NCBI GenBank assembly: GCA_014379885.1
Contig: JACMKW010000308.1
Location: 1-6,723 of the forward strand
Direction of reading: 5' to 3'
DNA length: 6,723 nt
Origin: Rhizobacter sp.
Lineage (GTDB): Bacteria > Pseudomonadota > Gammaproteobacteria > Burkholderiales > Burkholderiaceae
In this document: in pieces, positions 1-6,362 of the stretch
How positions within the stretch are numbered: the first letter of the stretch is position 1
Layout of the letters: each line of letters begins with the position of its first letter
Notes under the pieces: model-generated
The model's input: the letters and a program-made list of their open reading frames with translations, nothing else
What the model was told of the DNA's origin: nothing
The model's database searches: none
Translations under genes and position numbers: made by a program

Positions 1-483
1 CAGCCGCGAGCCATGCGCGAACACCTCGGCGAGCACGAACAGCAGCAGCACCGCCAGCCAGCCGGTGAACGAGAAGCTCCAGTCGAGCTTGTTGCTGGCG
101 TCCGACACCCTCACCGCGACCGCGATCGCCACGAGGTGCATCGCTTCGAGCCCGAGCAGCGCCCAGGCCATCCGCCTCAGCCGGGCCGCGTTCTCGGCGA
201 CAAACGGATCCCCGTCGCGCACGGTCGCGACAATGGCGAGCAGCCGCGTCAGGACGATGTGCGCGAGCGGCACCGAGGCGACGCCGATGACGGCCAGCAG
301 CCGCATCCCGGCGATGAGCGCCACAGACGGATCGCGCGATCCCAGCAGCGCCATGAAGCGCTCGGGCGCGACGAGCAGCGCTCCAAAAGCCGCGACAACC
401 GCGACCGCGAACAGCAGGTTGAGCCAGACCAGCAGCCGCAAGACTCTCTGGAACAGCTGCAGGACGGGAGATTCAGGGGGCAT
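1..483 (-). CDS. DUF2975 family membrane protein (partial, 3' end outside window)
   Basis: This is the N-terminal 161 residues of a small integral membrane protein; the frame is open to the left edge, so only the last few residues should be missing. Four hydrophobic segments lie near residues 15-40, 62-88, 105-125 and 140-156. The cytoplasmic stretch TVRDGDPFVAENAARLRRM (about residues 87-105) between TM2 and TM3 is what I recognise as the DUF2975 hallmark. The family has no known biochemical activity. Its genes are usually followed by a small XRE-type (YozG-like) helix-turn-helix regulator, which would lie beyond the left edge here. I chose the start at 483 because GGAG (complement of 490-493) sits six bases before it. 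An in-frame ATG at 498 adds five residues (MSEPV) but has no ribosome binding site. Family assignment is fairly firm; function is unknown. Confidence 0.75.
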   Translation of the reverse strand, partial: MPPESPVLQLFQRVLRLLVWLNLLFAVAVVAAFGALLVAPERFMALLGSRDPSVALIAGMRLLAVIGVASVPLAHIVLTRLLAIVATVRDGDPFVAENAARLRRMAWALLGLEAMHLVAIAVAVRVSDASNKLDWSFSFTGWLAVLLLFVLAEVFAHGSRL

Positions 484-499
484 GACCGGCTCCGACATG

Positions 500-566
500 T
501 TTATTGATGTTCGATATGTCACTTATCGATATTCGTCAAGCTAATTTATCGTTTTTCGATACGATA
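500..566. promoter_or_regulatory. AT-rich operator island with CGATA/TATCG inverted repeats
   Basis: This AT-rich stretch stands out in a GC-rich window. It contains TCGATA (511-516) and TATCGA (524-529) as inverted arms around 7 bases; the palindrome TATCGATA (524-531); TATCG (547-551) and CGATA (557-561) as inverted arms around five T's; and one more CGATA (562-566). Such spaced dyads are typical of sites for a dimeric helix-turn-helix repressor. DUF2975 genes commonly travel with an XRE regulator, so autoregulation by that protein is a reasonable inference, not something shown here. The sites could also affect the plus-strand exporter gene. Confidence 0.5.
511..539 (-). promoter_or_regulatory. 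Candidate sigma-70 promoter of the DUF2975 gene
   Basis: On the minus strand TTGACG (539-534) is a good -35 box, followed after 17 bases by TATCGA (516-511) as a weak -10 box. Transcription would start near 504 and give a leader of about 20 nt to the ATG at 483, enough to include the GGAG ribosome binding site. The proposed -10 box is itself one arm of the TCGATA/TATCGA dyad and the TATCGATA palindrome lies in the spacer, so a repressor bound there would block the polymerase. Confidence 0.4.
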
Positions 567-664
567 CCCGTGAGGCACGGCCCGCGGGGGTCGCTGCGGT
601 GGCCTGAATGCCCTTGCCATGCTCCGTGTTGGCACGCGCGGCACCGCCGCCTACAGCCGGCCGG

Positions 665-1549
665 GTGAAGACCGCCGTGCTGCCCCTATCGCATCTGCTC
701 CTCGCGCTGGCGGTCGCCGCCGTCTGGGGCGTCAACTTCGTCGTCATCCGCGTCGGCCTCGACGATCTGCCGCCACTGCTCTTCGCCGCGCTGCGCTTCA
801 CCTTCGCCGCGTTCCCCGTGGTCTTCTTCATCAAGCGCCCTGACGTCCCGTGGCGCCGCCTCGCCGCCTATGGCCTCCTCATCGGCGTCGCCCAATTCGG
901 GCTGCTGTTTATCGCGATGCGCCACGACATCTCGCCCGGCCTCGCTGCGCTCGTGATCCAGAGCCAGGTGTTTTTCACCATCGCGCTGGCGATGCGCATC
1001 ACCGGCGAGCGCGTCCAGCCGTTCCAGTGGCTTGCGGTCGGGCTGGCGGCGGCGGGCATTCTCCTGATCGCCGTCAAAGCCGGCGGCGACGCGACGCCGC
1101 TCGGGCTCATGCTGGTCCTCGGCGCGGCGGCGGGCTGGGCCGGCGGCAACATCGTCGCGCGCGCCAACCCCGAAGCCAATATGCTCGCTTACGTCGCCTG
1201 GGCGAGCCTGTTCACGGCGCCGCCGCTCCTCGCGCTGTCGCTGTTCTTCGAGGGACCGCAGGCGATCGTGGGAGGGCTGGCGAGCGCAGATGCGGCGACC
1301 TGGGCGGCGGTCGCCTACCAATCGCTCGGCAACACGCTCTTCGGCTACGCCGCCTGGGGCTGGCTGCTGGCGCGCCACCCGGCGGCCAGCATCACACCCA
1401 TGGCCTTGCTGGTGCCGGTGTTCGGCATGGCGTCGGCGAGCGTGATGCTGGCCGAGCCGCTGCCGGGCTGGAAGCTGGGTGCCGCGGCGTTGGTGCTGTG
1501 CGGCCTCGCGCTCAACATGCTGTGGCCTCGGTTGAAAGCACGTTTCTGA
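665..1549 (+). CDS. eamA: EamA-family exporter (O-acetylserine/cysteine-exporter-like)
   Basis: This 294-residue inner-membrane protein has two EamA repeats of about five helices each, as in the drug/metabolite transporter superfamily. The N-terminal WGVNFVVIRVGLDDLPPLLFAALRF region, the RPDVPW segment, the second-repeat AAGWAGGNI stretch and the C-terminal LLVPVFGMASA block resemble E. coli EamA (YdeD, 299 residues). That protein exports O-acetylserine and cysteine-pathway metabolites; the same substrate here is inference, since members of this superfamily diverge easily. The GTG at 665 gives a family-like length with about eight residues before the first helix. An in-frame ATG at 608 would add 19 residues without membrane character, and neither start has a clear ribosome binding site. 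Codon choice leans to CTC, GTC and GCG more than in the genes to the right. It is convergent with the regulator gene that follows. Confidence 0.75.
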   Translation: MKTAVLPLSHLLLALAVAAVWGVNFVVIRVGLDDLPPLLFAALRFTFAAFPVVFFIKRPDVPWRRLAAYGLLIGVAQFGLLFIAMRHDISPGLAALVIQSQVFFTIALAMRITGERVQPFQWLAVGLAAAGILLIAVKAGGDATPLGLMLVLGAAAGWAGGNIVARANPEANMLAYVAWASLFTAPPLLALSLFFEGPQAIVGGLASADAATWAAVAYQSLGNTLFGYAAWGWLLARHPAASITPMALLVPVFGMASASVMLAEPLPGWKLGAAALVLCGLALNMLWPRLKARF

Positions 1550-1587
1550 CGCGGGCTGCTCAGGACCCCATCCTTGCTCCCTCTGTT

Positions 1588-1641
1588 CCGCCAATGTAGC
1601 GGCGGGGCTTGAGGTTTTTGGATCCGCATCGGGCCCGATGC
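1588..1641. terminator. Possible terminator region between convergent eamA and nhaR
   Basis: The 103-bp convergent gap holds an imperfect stem CCGCC (1588-1592)/GGCGG (1601-1605), then TTTTT at 1615-1619, and a perfect 16-bp palindrome GCATCGGGCCCGATGC (1626-1641). The T-run is too far from the first stem and no T-run follows the second, so neither is a classic rho-independent terminator. Position between converging genes is the main support. Confidence 0.25.
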
Positions 1642-1652
1642 CCGACATGTGC

Positions 1653-2543
1653 TCAGCTCAAGAAACGCCCGCGCGCCGCTTCGGTGATCGCCACCACACA
1701 GGGGTGCGTGATGCGGCGCTCGACCGAGATCGCAAAAAATTCTTCCACCAGCTCGGTGGTGCGCCCCAGCACCGTCACGCCGTACTGCGCGCAGGTCTCG
1801 TCTTCCAACACCGTGGGCGACATGAACACGCCCTGGCCTTCACGGCCGAAGGCGAGCATCAGCGCGGCGTCGTCGAATTCCCCGATCAGGCGCGGGTGCA
1901 GGCCTTGCTCTGCCAGCCAGAGTTCCAGCCGCTGGCGCATCGCCGAGGCCGCGCCTTGCGCCAGCATCGGAGCGCCCTCCAGGCACTTGGGGAAACGCCC
2001 GTTCAGCGATTGTTTCAACGCCGGGGTGGCAAAGAAACTCATGGCCGTGGTGCCCAGCGCGTGGTTGAAGGCCTTCACGCTCAGGTTCTTGCCCATGGGT
2101 TCGTCGGCGATCACCAGGTCGAGCCGGTGCACCGAAATCTGCGCCAGCAGGTCTTGCATCTTGCCTTCGTGGCAGATCAGGCGCACCCCCGAGACCTTGA
2201 GCGCCGGCTCAATCAGCCGGTAGGCAATGGCTTTGGGCACCTGGTCGGCAATGCCCACCCGGAAGTCGAGCGCCATCGGGCCGTCGCGGGCTTGGCCGAT
2301 CGCACCTTCCAATTCGGCGCTCAGGGCAAAGATCTGGTCGGCATAGCCCAGCGCGGTGCGGCCCTGCTCGGTCAGTTCGAGCTTGCGCCCACTCTTGCGA
2401 AAGAGCGCGCAACCAAGCCGTTCTTCCAGCAGCTTGATCTGGGCCGACAGGGTTTGGGGCGTGGTGTGCAGCTGTTCGCCCGCGCGCATCACTCCGCCGG
2501 CCTTGGCCGTGGCCCAGAAGTAATAGAGGTGCTTGAAGTTCAT
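1653..2543 (-). CDS. nhaR: LysR-family regulator, NhaR type
   Basis: This 296-residue cytoplasmic DNA-binding protein has an N-terminal winged helix-turn-helix (about residues 1-62, beginning MNFKHLYYFWATAKAGGV, with TPQTLSAQIKLLEERLGCALF as the recognition region). An effector-binding domain covers about residues 90-290. The HLYYFW start, the TPQT motif, the HRLDLVIADEP segment and GEFDDAALM-AFG near residues 220-235 match the pattern of E. coli NhaR (301 residues), the sodium-responsive activator of the Na+/H+ antiporter gene nhaA. No nhaA is present in this window, so the target may be elsewhere or may be the divergent terC-like gene. The ATG at 2543 fits the family start exactly; its ribosome binding site is weak. 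The family call is strong. The Na+-response role is inferred by homology. Confidence 0.85.
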   Translation of the reverse strand: MNFKHLYYFWATAKAGGVMRAGEQLHTTPQTLSAQIKLLEERLGCALFRKSGRKLELTEQGRTALGYADQIFALSAELEGAIGQARDGPMALDFRVGIADQVPKAIAYRLIEPALKVSGVRLICHEGKMQDLLAQISVHRLDLVIADEPMGKNLSVKAFNHALGTTAMSFFATPALKQSLNGRFPKCLEGAPMLAQGAASAMRQRLELWLAEQGLHPRLIGEFDDAALMLAFGREGQGVFMSPTVLEDETCAQYGVTVLGRTTELVEEFFAISVERRITHPCVVAITEAARGRFLS

Positions 2544-2563
2544 GATGGCGCCTGATGCTGCGG

Positions 2564-2591
2564 TTTATGCGAACCCATGCTTCCAAAACAA
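2564..2591 (-). promoter_or_regulatory. Candidate nhaR promoter
   Basis: On the minus strand TTGTTT (2591-2586) and CATAAA (2569-2564) are separated by 16 bases, a moderate sigma-70 match. The -10 box falls inside the left copy of the TTTAYGCGAA direct repeat, as would suit negative autoregulation by a LysR-type protein. Transcription would begin near 2557, about 14 nt before the nhaR ATG. Confidence 0.35.
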
Positions 2592-2605
2592 CGACTTTAC
2601 GCGAA
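2564..2605 (+). repeat. 10-bp direct repeat in the nhaR/terC spacer, candidate regulator site
   Basis: TTTATGCGAA (2564-2573) and TTTACGCGAA (2596-2605) differ at one base and start 32 bp apart, about three helical turns, which places them on the same face of the DNA. They overlap the proposed nhaR -10 box and the terC -35 box respectively. This arrangement fits binding sites for the LysR-type protein encoded next door, but no footprint is known to me. Confidence 0.4.
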
Positions 2606-2624
2606 GTGTCTTGGCGCCTAGATT
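2596..2624 (+). promoter_or_regulatory. Candidate terC promoter
   Basis: TTTACG (2596-2601) and TAGATT (2619-2624) are spaced by 17 bases, each matching the sigma-70 consensus at four of six positions. The predicted transcription start is near 2631, only about two bases before the terC ATG at 2633, so the message would be leaderless or nearly so. The -35 box lies within the right copy of the TTTAYGCGAA repeat. Confidence 0.4.
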
Positions 2625-2632
2625 CGCTAGTC

Positions 2633-3385
<753 letters not shown>

Positions 3386-3423
3386 AGAAGACCGTGCTTT
3401 TCAGTTTCGTTCGTTTCACAACC

Positions 3424-3429
3424 AAGGAG
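3424..3429 (+). promoter_or_regulatory. Strong ribosome binding site of the yccA-like gene
   Basis: AAGGAG ends five bases before the ATG at 3435 and fixes that start. It is the clearest Shine-Dalgarno in the window and contrasts with the terC gene just upstream, which has none. Confidence 0.8.
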
Positions 3430-3434
3430 TTCTC

Positions 3435-4127
3435 ATGAACTACAACGTTCAGACAAGCCAGCCCTATGCGGGTGCCGGCTCGGTCGAGCAGCGCAACGCC
3501 GTGCTGCGCAACACCTATTGGCTTCTTGCGCTGTCCATGGTGCCCACCGTGCTCGGTGCCTGGATCGGCGTGGCCACCGGCATCACACGGGCCATGTCAC
3601 CGGGCATCGGCCTGGTGGTGTTCCTGGTGGGCGCATTCGGGTTCATGTACGCCATCGAAAAGACCAAGAACTCGGCCGCTGGTGTGCCGGTGCTGCTGGG
3701 CTTCACCTTCTTCATGGGCTTGATGCTGTCGCGTCTGGTGGGCTCGGTGCTCGGCCTGTCCAACGGGGCCGGGCTGGTGATGACGGCCTTCGCGGGCACG
3801 GGCGCCATCTTCCTTGGCATGGCCACGCTGTCGTCGGTGATCAAGCGCGATTTGTCGGCCATGGGCAAGTGGCTGTTCATCGGCGCCGTGATGCTGCTGG
3901 TGGCCGGCATTGCCAACATCTTCCTGCAGTCGAGCGCGCTGATGATCACCTTGTCGGTGGTCGCCATCGGCATCTTCTCGGCCTTCATCCTGTATGACCT
4001 GAAGCGGGTGCAAGACGGCCTGGAAACCAACTACATCACCGCCACGCTGGGTGTGTACTTGAGCATCTACAACGTGTTCCAGTCTCTCTTGGCATTGCTC
4101 GGCATCTTCGGCGGGAAAGATGACTGA
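3435..4127 (+). CDS. yccA: Bax inhibitor-1/YccA family membrane protein
   Basis: This 230-residue protein has a short polar N-terminus (residues 1-25) and seven hydrophobic segments, as usual for bacterial BI-1 proteins. The C-terminal block LYDLKRV (187-192), then TNYITATLGVYLSIYNVFQSLLALLG (198-223), is the family signature; Asp188 and Asp194 are acidic residues in the region where BI-1 channels carry their pH-sensing aspartates. E. coli YccA binds and inhibits the membrane protease FtsH when the Sec translocon is jammed, while Bacillus YetJ is a pH-gated Ca2+ leak channel. Which role applies here is not visible. The start is set by AAGGAG. It lies 49 bp after the terC-like gene on the same strand, with no terminator in between, so a two-gene membrane-stress operon is likely. 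The hairpin-rich element begins right after the stop. Confidence 0.9.
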   Translation: MNYNVQTSQPYAGAGSVEQRNAVLRNTYWLLALSMVPTVLGAWIGVATGITRAMSPGIGLVVFLVGAFGFMYAIEKTKNSAAGVPVLLGFTFFMGLMLSRLVGSVLGLSNGAGLVMTAFAGTGAIFLGMATLSSVIKRDLSAMGKWLFIGAVMLLVAGIANIFLQSSALMITLSVVAIGIFSAFILYDLKRVQDGLETNYITATLGVYLSIYNVFQSLLALLGIFGGKDD

Positions 4128-4285
4128 GGCCCCCCAGTCGCGTCGCTGCCGCCTTGCAGGCCGCGCTGGGCCACAGGCCCAGCCCTTCGCCAGGCATGAA
4201 CAGTCCACTGGACTGTTCATGTCCGGGCTCAGCCCCCAAGGGGCGCCGTCCGGCTTGGGGCGGCCCGGCGCCGGACCGACTGACT
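4128..4285. repeat. Hairpin-rich intergenic repeat element
   Basis: This gene-free stretch begins directly after the yccA-like stop with a C-rich run (GGCCCCCCAGTCGCGTCGC) and is a series of inverted repeats. They are GCTGGGCC/GGCCCAGC (4165-4183, 3-nt loop), a 27-nt palindrome (4195-4221), CCCC-AA-GGGG, and GTCCGGC/GCCGGAC arms near the right end. The C-rich opening and the right-end AAGGGGCGCCGTCCGGC...TTGGGGCGG wording look familiar to me from multi-copy intergenic elements of Comamonadaceae and relatives, but I cannot count copies from one window. It may act as the transcription end of the terC-yccA operon. Confidence 0.5.
4195..4221. repeat. 27-nt near-perfect palindrome (13-bp arms)
   Basis: The arms CATGAACAGTCCA (4195-4207) and TGGACTGTTCATG (4209-4221) are exact reverse complements around the single base C4208. 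Flanking bases CCAGG/TCCGG extend the pairing with one mismatch and one wobble. No T-run follows on either strand, so it is not a standard intrinsic terminator. Confidence 0.85.
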
Positions 4286-4299
4286 TACGGTGAACTAGC

Positions 4300-4332
4300 A
4301 TCGGGTGCATGACTTCAAACACTGCACCCGAT
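4300..4332 (+). promoter_or_regulatory. Start-codon hairpin of the 161-residue gene
   Basis: ATCGGGTGC (4300-4308) and GCACCCGAT (4324-4332) are perfect 9-bp arms around a 15-nt loop that begins exactly with the ATG at 4309. In the mRNA this would present or sequester the start codon. If translation really starts at the next in-frame ATG (4345), the hairpin would instead be a leader structure or a DNA operator dyad. Confidence 0.5.
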
Positions 4333-4794
4333 AGCGACCCCGTGATGCAAGACCGCCTCTGGCGCGACAACGGCTGGACGGCCCGCGTCGTCAAGAACGA
4401 AGACGACGACGGCTGGGCGGTCGAGATGCTGAAGCTTGGCCAGGCCGAGCCGGCGCTGGTTGGCCCGTGGACCATGGGCCGCGACAAGAAGAACCCGAAG
4501 CCGCTCGACAGTGCGGCCTTCAACACCCTGGTGAAAACCGCCAGTGAAGTGATCCGCCGCCACGAGCAGCAGTTGCATGCCCAATTGCACAAGCAGGTGA
4601 TGGTCGACACCGATGCCGGCCGCTGGCAGGTGACGCTCGACATCGTGCCCGACGAAGACGACCCGCACGCCGTGCTGGCTGCCGTCGATGCAGCCGGCGA
4701 GCCGGTCGCGCAGCAGCGGGTCTCGGCTTCCTTCAAGCTCAATGCAACCAGCGCGGCGGCCTGGGTCGAAGGCGGCTTTCGCAAGCCGGGTTGA
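4309..4794 (+). CDS. Conserved-looking hypothetical protein, 161 residues, soluble
   Basis: I do not recognise a named family. The protein has no signal peptide or membrane segment. It opens with a low-complexity polar stretch (residues 1-12), then a tryptophan- and acid-rich part (RLWRDNGWTARVV, NEDDDGW, VGPWTMGRDKKNPKPLD; about 16-67). A probable amphipathic helix rich in Glu, Gln and His follows (about 68-97, VIRRHEQQLHAQLHKQ). A second beta-like half contains the acidic loop PDEDDPH (114-120). Four of five tryptophans lie in compact polar motifs, suggesting a small folded domain rather than disorder. Reading-frame codon use matches its neighbours, supporting a real gene. The ATG at 4309 lies in a hairpin loop and has no Shine-Dalgarno; ATG 4345 (MQDRLWRDNG) could be the true start. 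It is followed by a terminator at 4860, so it is probably monocistronic. Confidence 0.7.
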   Translation: MTSNTAPDSDPVMQDRLWRDNGWTARVVKNEDDDGWAVEMLKLGQAEPALVGPWTMGRDKKNPKPLDSAAFNTLVKTASEVIRRHEQQLHAQLHKQVMVDTDAGRWQVTLDIVPDEDDPHAVLAAVDAAGEPVAQQRVSASFKLNATSAAAWVEGGFRKPG

Positions 4795-4859
4795 GGCCGA
4801 CACGGTCAATCGCCCCGCGGCTGCAGAATCTTCCGGCAGCGCCTATGCTGTTCTTCGTC

Positions 4860-4888
4860 ACCGGGCTTGTCGCCCGGTTTTCTTCTTG
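4860..4888 (+). terminator. Rho-independent terminator after the 161-residue gene
   Basis: ACCGGGC (4860-4866), a 5-nt loop TTGTC, GCCCGGT (4872-4878) and then a T-rich tail TTTCTTCTTG form a standard intrinsic terminator 65 bp after the stop. It ends only 6 bases before the GGAG of the reductase gene. If that gene's promoter lies upstream of it (TATGCT at 4844-4849 is a weak -10 candidate), the hairpin would act as an attenuator. Confidence 0.7.
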
Positions 4889-4905
4889 TTGACGGAGCAC
4901 CCAGC

Positions 4906-5964
4906 ATGCGCACCCTTCCTCTCGGCCGCACCGGCCTTTTTGTGTCTGAGTTGTGCCTGGGCACCATGACCTTCGGCGGCGGCGGAAACGACCTCTGGAG
5001 CAAGATCGGCACGCTGCAACAAGCTGACGCCGAGCGACTGGTCGGCCAGGCGCTCGACGCCGGCATCAACTTCATCGACACCGCCGATGTGTACGCCAAC
5101 GGTGCCTCCGAGCAGATCACCGGCCAGGCGTTGAAGAACCTCAAGGTGCCGCGCGAGAGCGTGGTGGTCGCGACCAAGGTGTTCGGTGAAACCGGCCCGG
5201 GCGCCAACGCTCGCGGCAACTCGCGCAGCCACATCCTCGACGGCGTGAAGGCCAGCCTCAAGCGCCTGCAGCTTGACCACATCGACCTGTACCAGATCCA
5301 CGGCTTCGACCCCGCCACGCCGATCGAAGAGACCGTGCGCGCGCTCGACCAGCTGGTGCGCCACGGCCACGTGCGTTATGTGGGCGTGTCGAACTGGGCA
5401 GCGTGGCAGATCGTCAAGGCGCTGGGCGTGTCAGAGCGACTGGGCCTCGCACGCTTCGAGTCACTGCAGGCTTACTACACCGTGGCCGGCCGCGACCTGG
5501 AGCGCGAGATCGTGCCCATGCTGCGCAGCGAGGGTGTGGGCCTGATGGTGTGGAGCCCCCTGGCCGGCGGGCTCCTGAGCGGCAAGTTTGCGCCAGGGCA
5601 GGCCGCCGAAGAGGGCAGCCGCCGTGCCGGTTTCGATTTTCCGCCAGTTCACCGCAAACGCGTTGACGCCTGCATCGAAGCCATGCGCCCCATCGCTGAA
5701 GAACACGACGTGTCGGTGGCCCAGGTGGCTTTGTCGTGGCTGCTGCATCAGCCACAGGTCACCAGCGTGATCGTCGGTGCCAAGCGGCCCGATCAGCTCG
5801 CTGACAACATCGGCGCCACCCGCCTGGCGCTGAGCAGCGATGAACTGAAGGCGCTCGACGAAGTGAGCCGCTTGCCACCCGAGTACCCGGGCTGGATGTT
5901 CGAGCGGCAAGGCGATTACCGCAGCAAGCAGATGGCTCAAGTTCACCGTCACCACAGTACTTAG
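4906..5964 (+). CDS. Aldo/keto reductase
   Basis: This 352-residue cytoplasmic NAD(P)H-dependent oxidoreductase has an (alpha/beta)8 barrel. It should reduce aldehydes or ketones to alcohols or oxidise the reverse; the substrate is not predictable. The catalytic tetrad is complete: Asp58 and Tyr63 in FIDTADVY, Lys91 in VVVATKVF, and His132 in DLYQIHGFD. The cofactor-binding C-terminal motif IVGAKRPDQLADN (289-301) and the strand-end motif VGVSNW (159-164) are also present. It resembles the aryl-alcohol-dehydrogenase-like/YghZ-like branch that begins LGRTGL-VSELCLGTMTFG. The ATG at 4906 is fixed by GGAG (4894-4897, 8-base spacing) and by the family start; a TTG farther upstream is unlikely. 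The C-terminus ends in a polar tail HRHHST. The thioredoxin-fold gene follows after six bases, implying co-transcription. Confidence 0.9.
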   Translation: MRTLPLGRTGLFVSELCLGTMTFGGGGNDLWSKIGTLQQADAERLVGQALDAGINFIDTADVYANGASEQITGQALKNLKVPRESVVVATKVFGETGPGANARGNSRSHILDGVKASLKRLQLDHIDLYQIHGFDPATPIEETVRALDQLVRHGHVRYVGVSNWAAWQIVKALGVSERLGLARFESLQAYYTVAGRDLEREIVPMLRSEGVGLMVWSPLAGGLLSGKFAPGQAAEEGSRRAGFDFPPVHRKRVDACIEAMRPIAEEHDVSVAQVALSWLLHQPQVTSVIVGAKRPDQLADNIGATRLALSSDELKALDEVSRLPPEYPGWMFERQGDYRSKQMAQVHRHHST

Positions 5965-5970
5965 ACCGCC

Positions 5971-6297
5971 ATGCCCCAACCCACCGCCTACGCTGTCGCA
6001 CAACCCGCGCGCAGCGACATCGAGGCCCTGTCGGGCGCCACCGTGCTCGACTTCGGCACCAACTGGTGCGGCTATTGCCGCGCGGCACAACCGGTGGTCG
6101 ATGCGGCCTTGGCCAGTCATGCGCAGGTGCAGCACCTGAAAGTGGAAGACGGCCCCGGTCGCCCGCTCGGCCGGTCGTTCGGCGTGAAGCTGTGGCCCAC
6201 GCTCGTTTTTCTGCGCGATGGCAAGGAAGTGGCTCGCCTGGTGCGCCCTCATGACCAAGCCGCAATTTCCGAGGCGCTCAGCCGCATCGGTTCATAG
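5971..6297 (+). CDS. Small thioredoxin-family protein (WCGYC active site)
   Basis: This 108-residue protein has a thioredoxin fold. The redox motif is WCGYC (Trp32, Cys33, Gly34, Tyr35, Cys36), preceded by VLDFGTNWC with the buried Asp27, and a cis-proline lies in LWPTLVFLRDGKEV (Pro76). It should be a cytoplasmic thiol-disulfide oxidoreductase; there is no signal peptide or membrane anchor. Standard thioredoxin has CGPC, so the Gly-Tyr centre is more like that of glutaredoxin/NrdH-type or thioredoxin-like proteins and may shift its redox potential. The start is six bases after the reductase stop and lacks a Shine-Dalgarno, which suggests translational coupling to the reductase. A partner role, for example keeping a thiol of the reductase reduced, is inference. 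The hairpin at 6335-6362 may end this transcript too. Confidence 0.85.
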   Translation: MPQPTAYAVAQPARSDIEALSGATVLDFGTNWCGYCRAAQPVVDAALASHAQVQHLKVEDGPGRPLGRSFGVKLWPTLVFLRDGKEVARLVRPHDQAAISEALSRIGS

Positions 6298-6330
6298 CCC
6301 GCCATCAGCAGCAACAAGCCCGCGCCATAA

Positions 6331-6362
6331 GAAAAGCCCGCAACCATTGCTGGTGGCGGGCT
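6331..6362 (-). terminator. Rho-independent terminator reading leftwards
   Basis: On the minus strand AGCCCGC (6362-6356) pairs with GCGGGCT (6341-6335), with partial further pairing inside, and is followed directly by TTTTCTTA (6335-6328). The T-run exists only for leftward transcripts. A plus-strand read-through from the thioredoxin gene would meet the same hairpin without a U-tract. Confidence 0.65.

Noticed and set aside
686..1648. 320-codon open frame on the minus strand opposite the exporter gene
   Set aside because: Product is charged and repetitive without membrane or domain signature, while the plus-strand frame reads as a complete EamA protein.
1638..2555. 305-codon open frame on the plus strand opposite nhaR
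   Set aside because: The minus-strand product is a clear LysR protein with conserved motifs; the plus frame gives only His/Arg/Gln-rich shadow sequence.
2544..2632. yybP-ykoY (Mn2+) riboswitch upstream of terC
   Set aside because: The spacer is only 89 bp and the predicted transcript start is near the ATG, leaving no room for the aptamer; none of its conserved loop sequence is visible.
3597..4784. 395-codon open frame on the minus strand across yccA, the palindrome and the hypothetical gene
   Set aside because: It is antisense to two real genes, the product is a low-complexity Arg/His/Gln-rich sequence with no domain, and such frames arise freely in GC-rich DNA.
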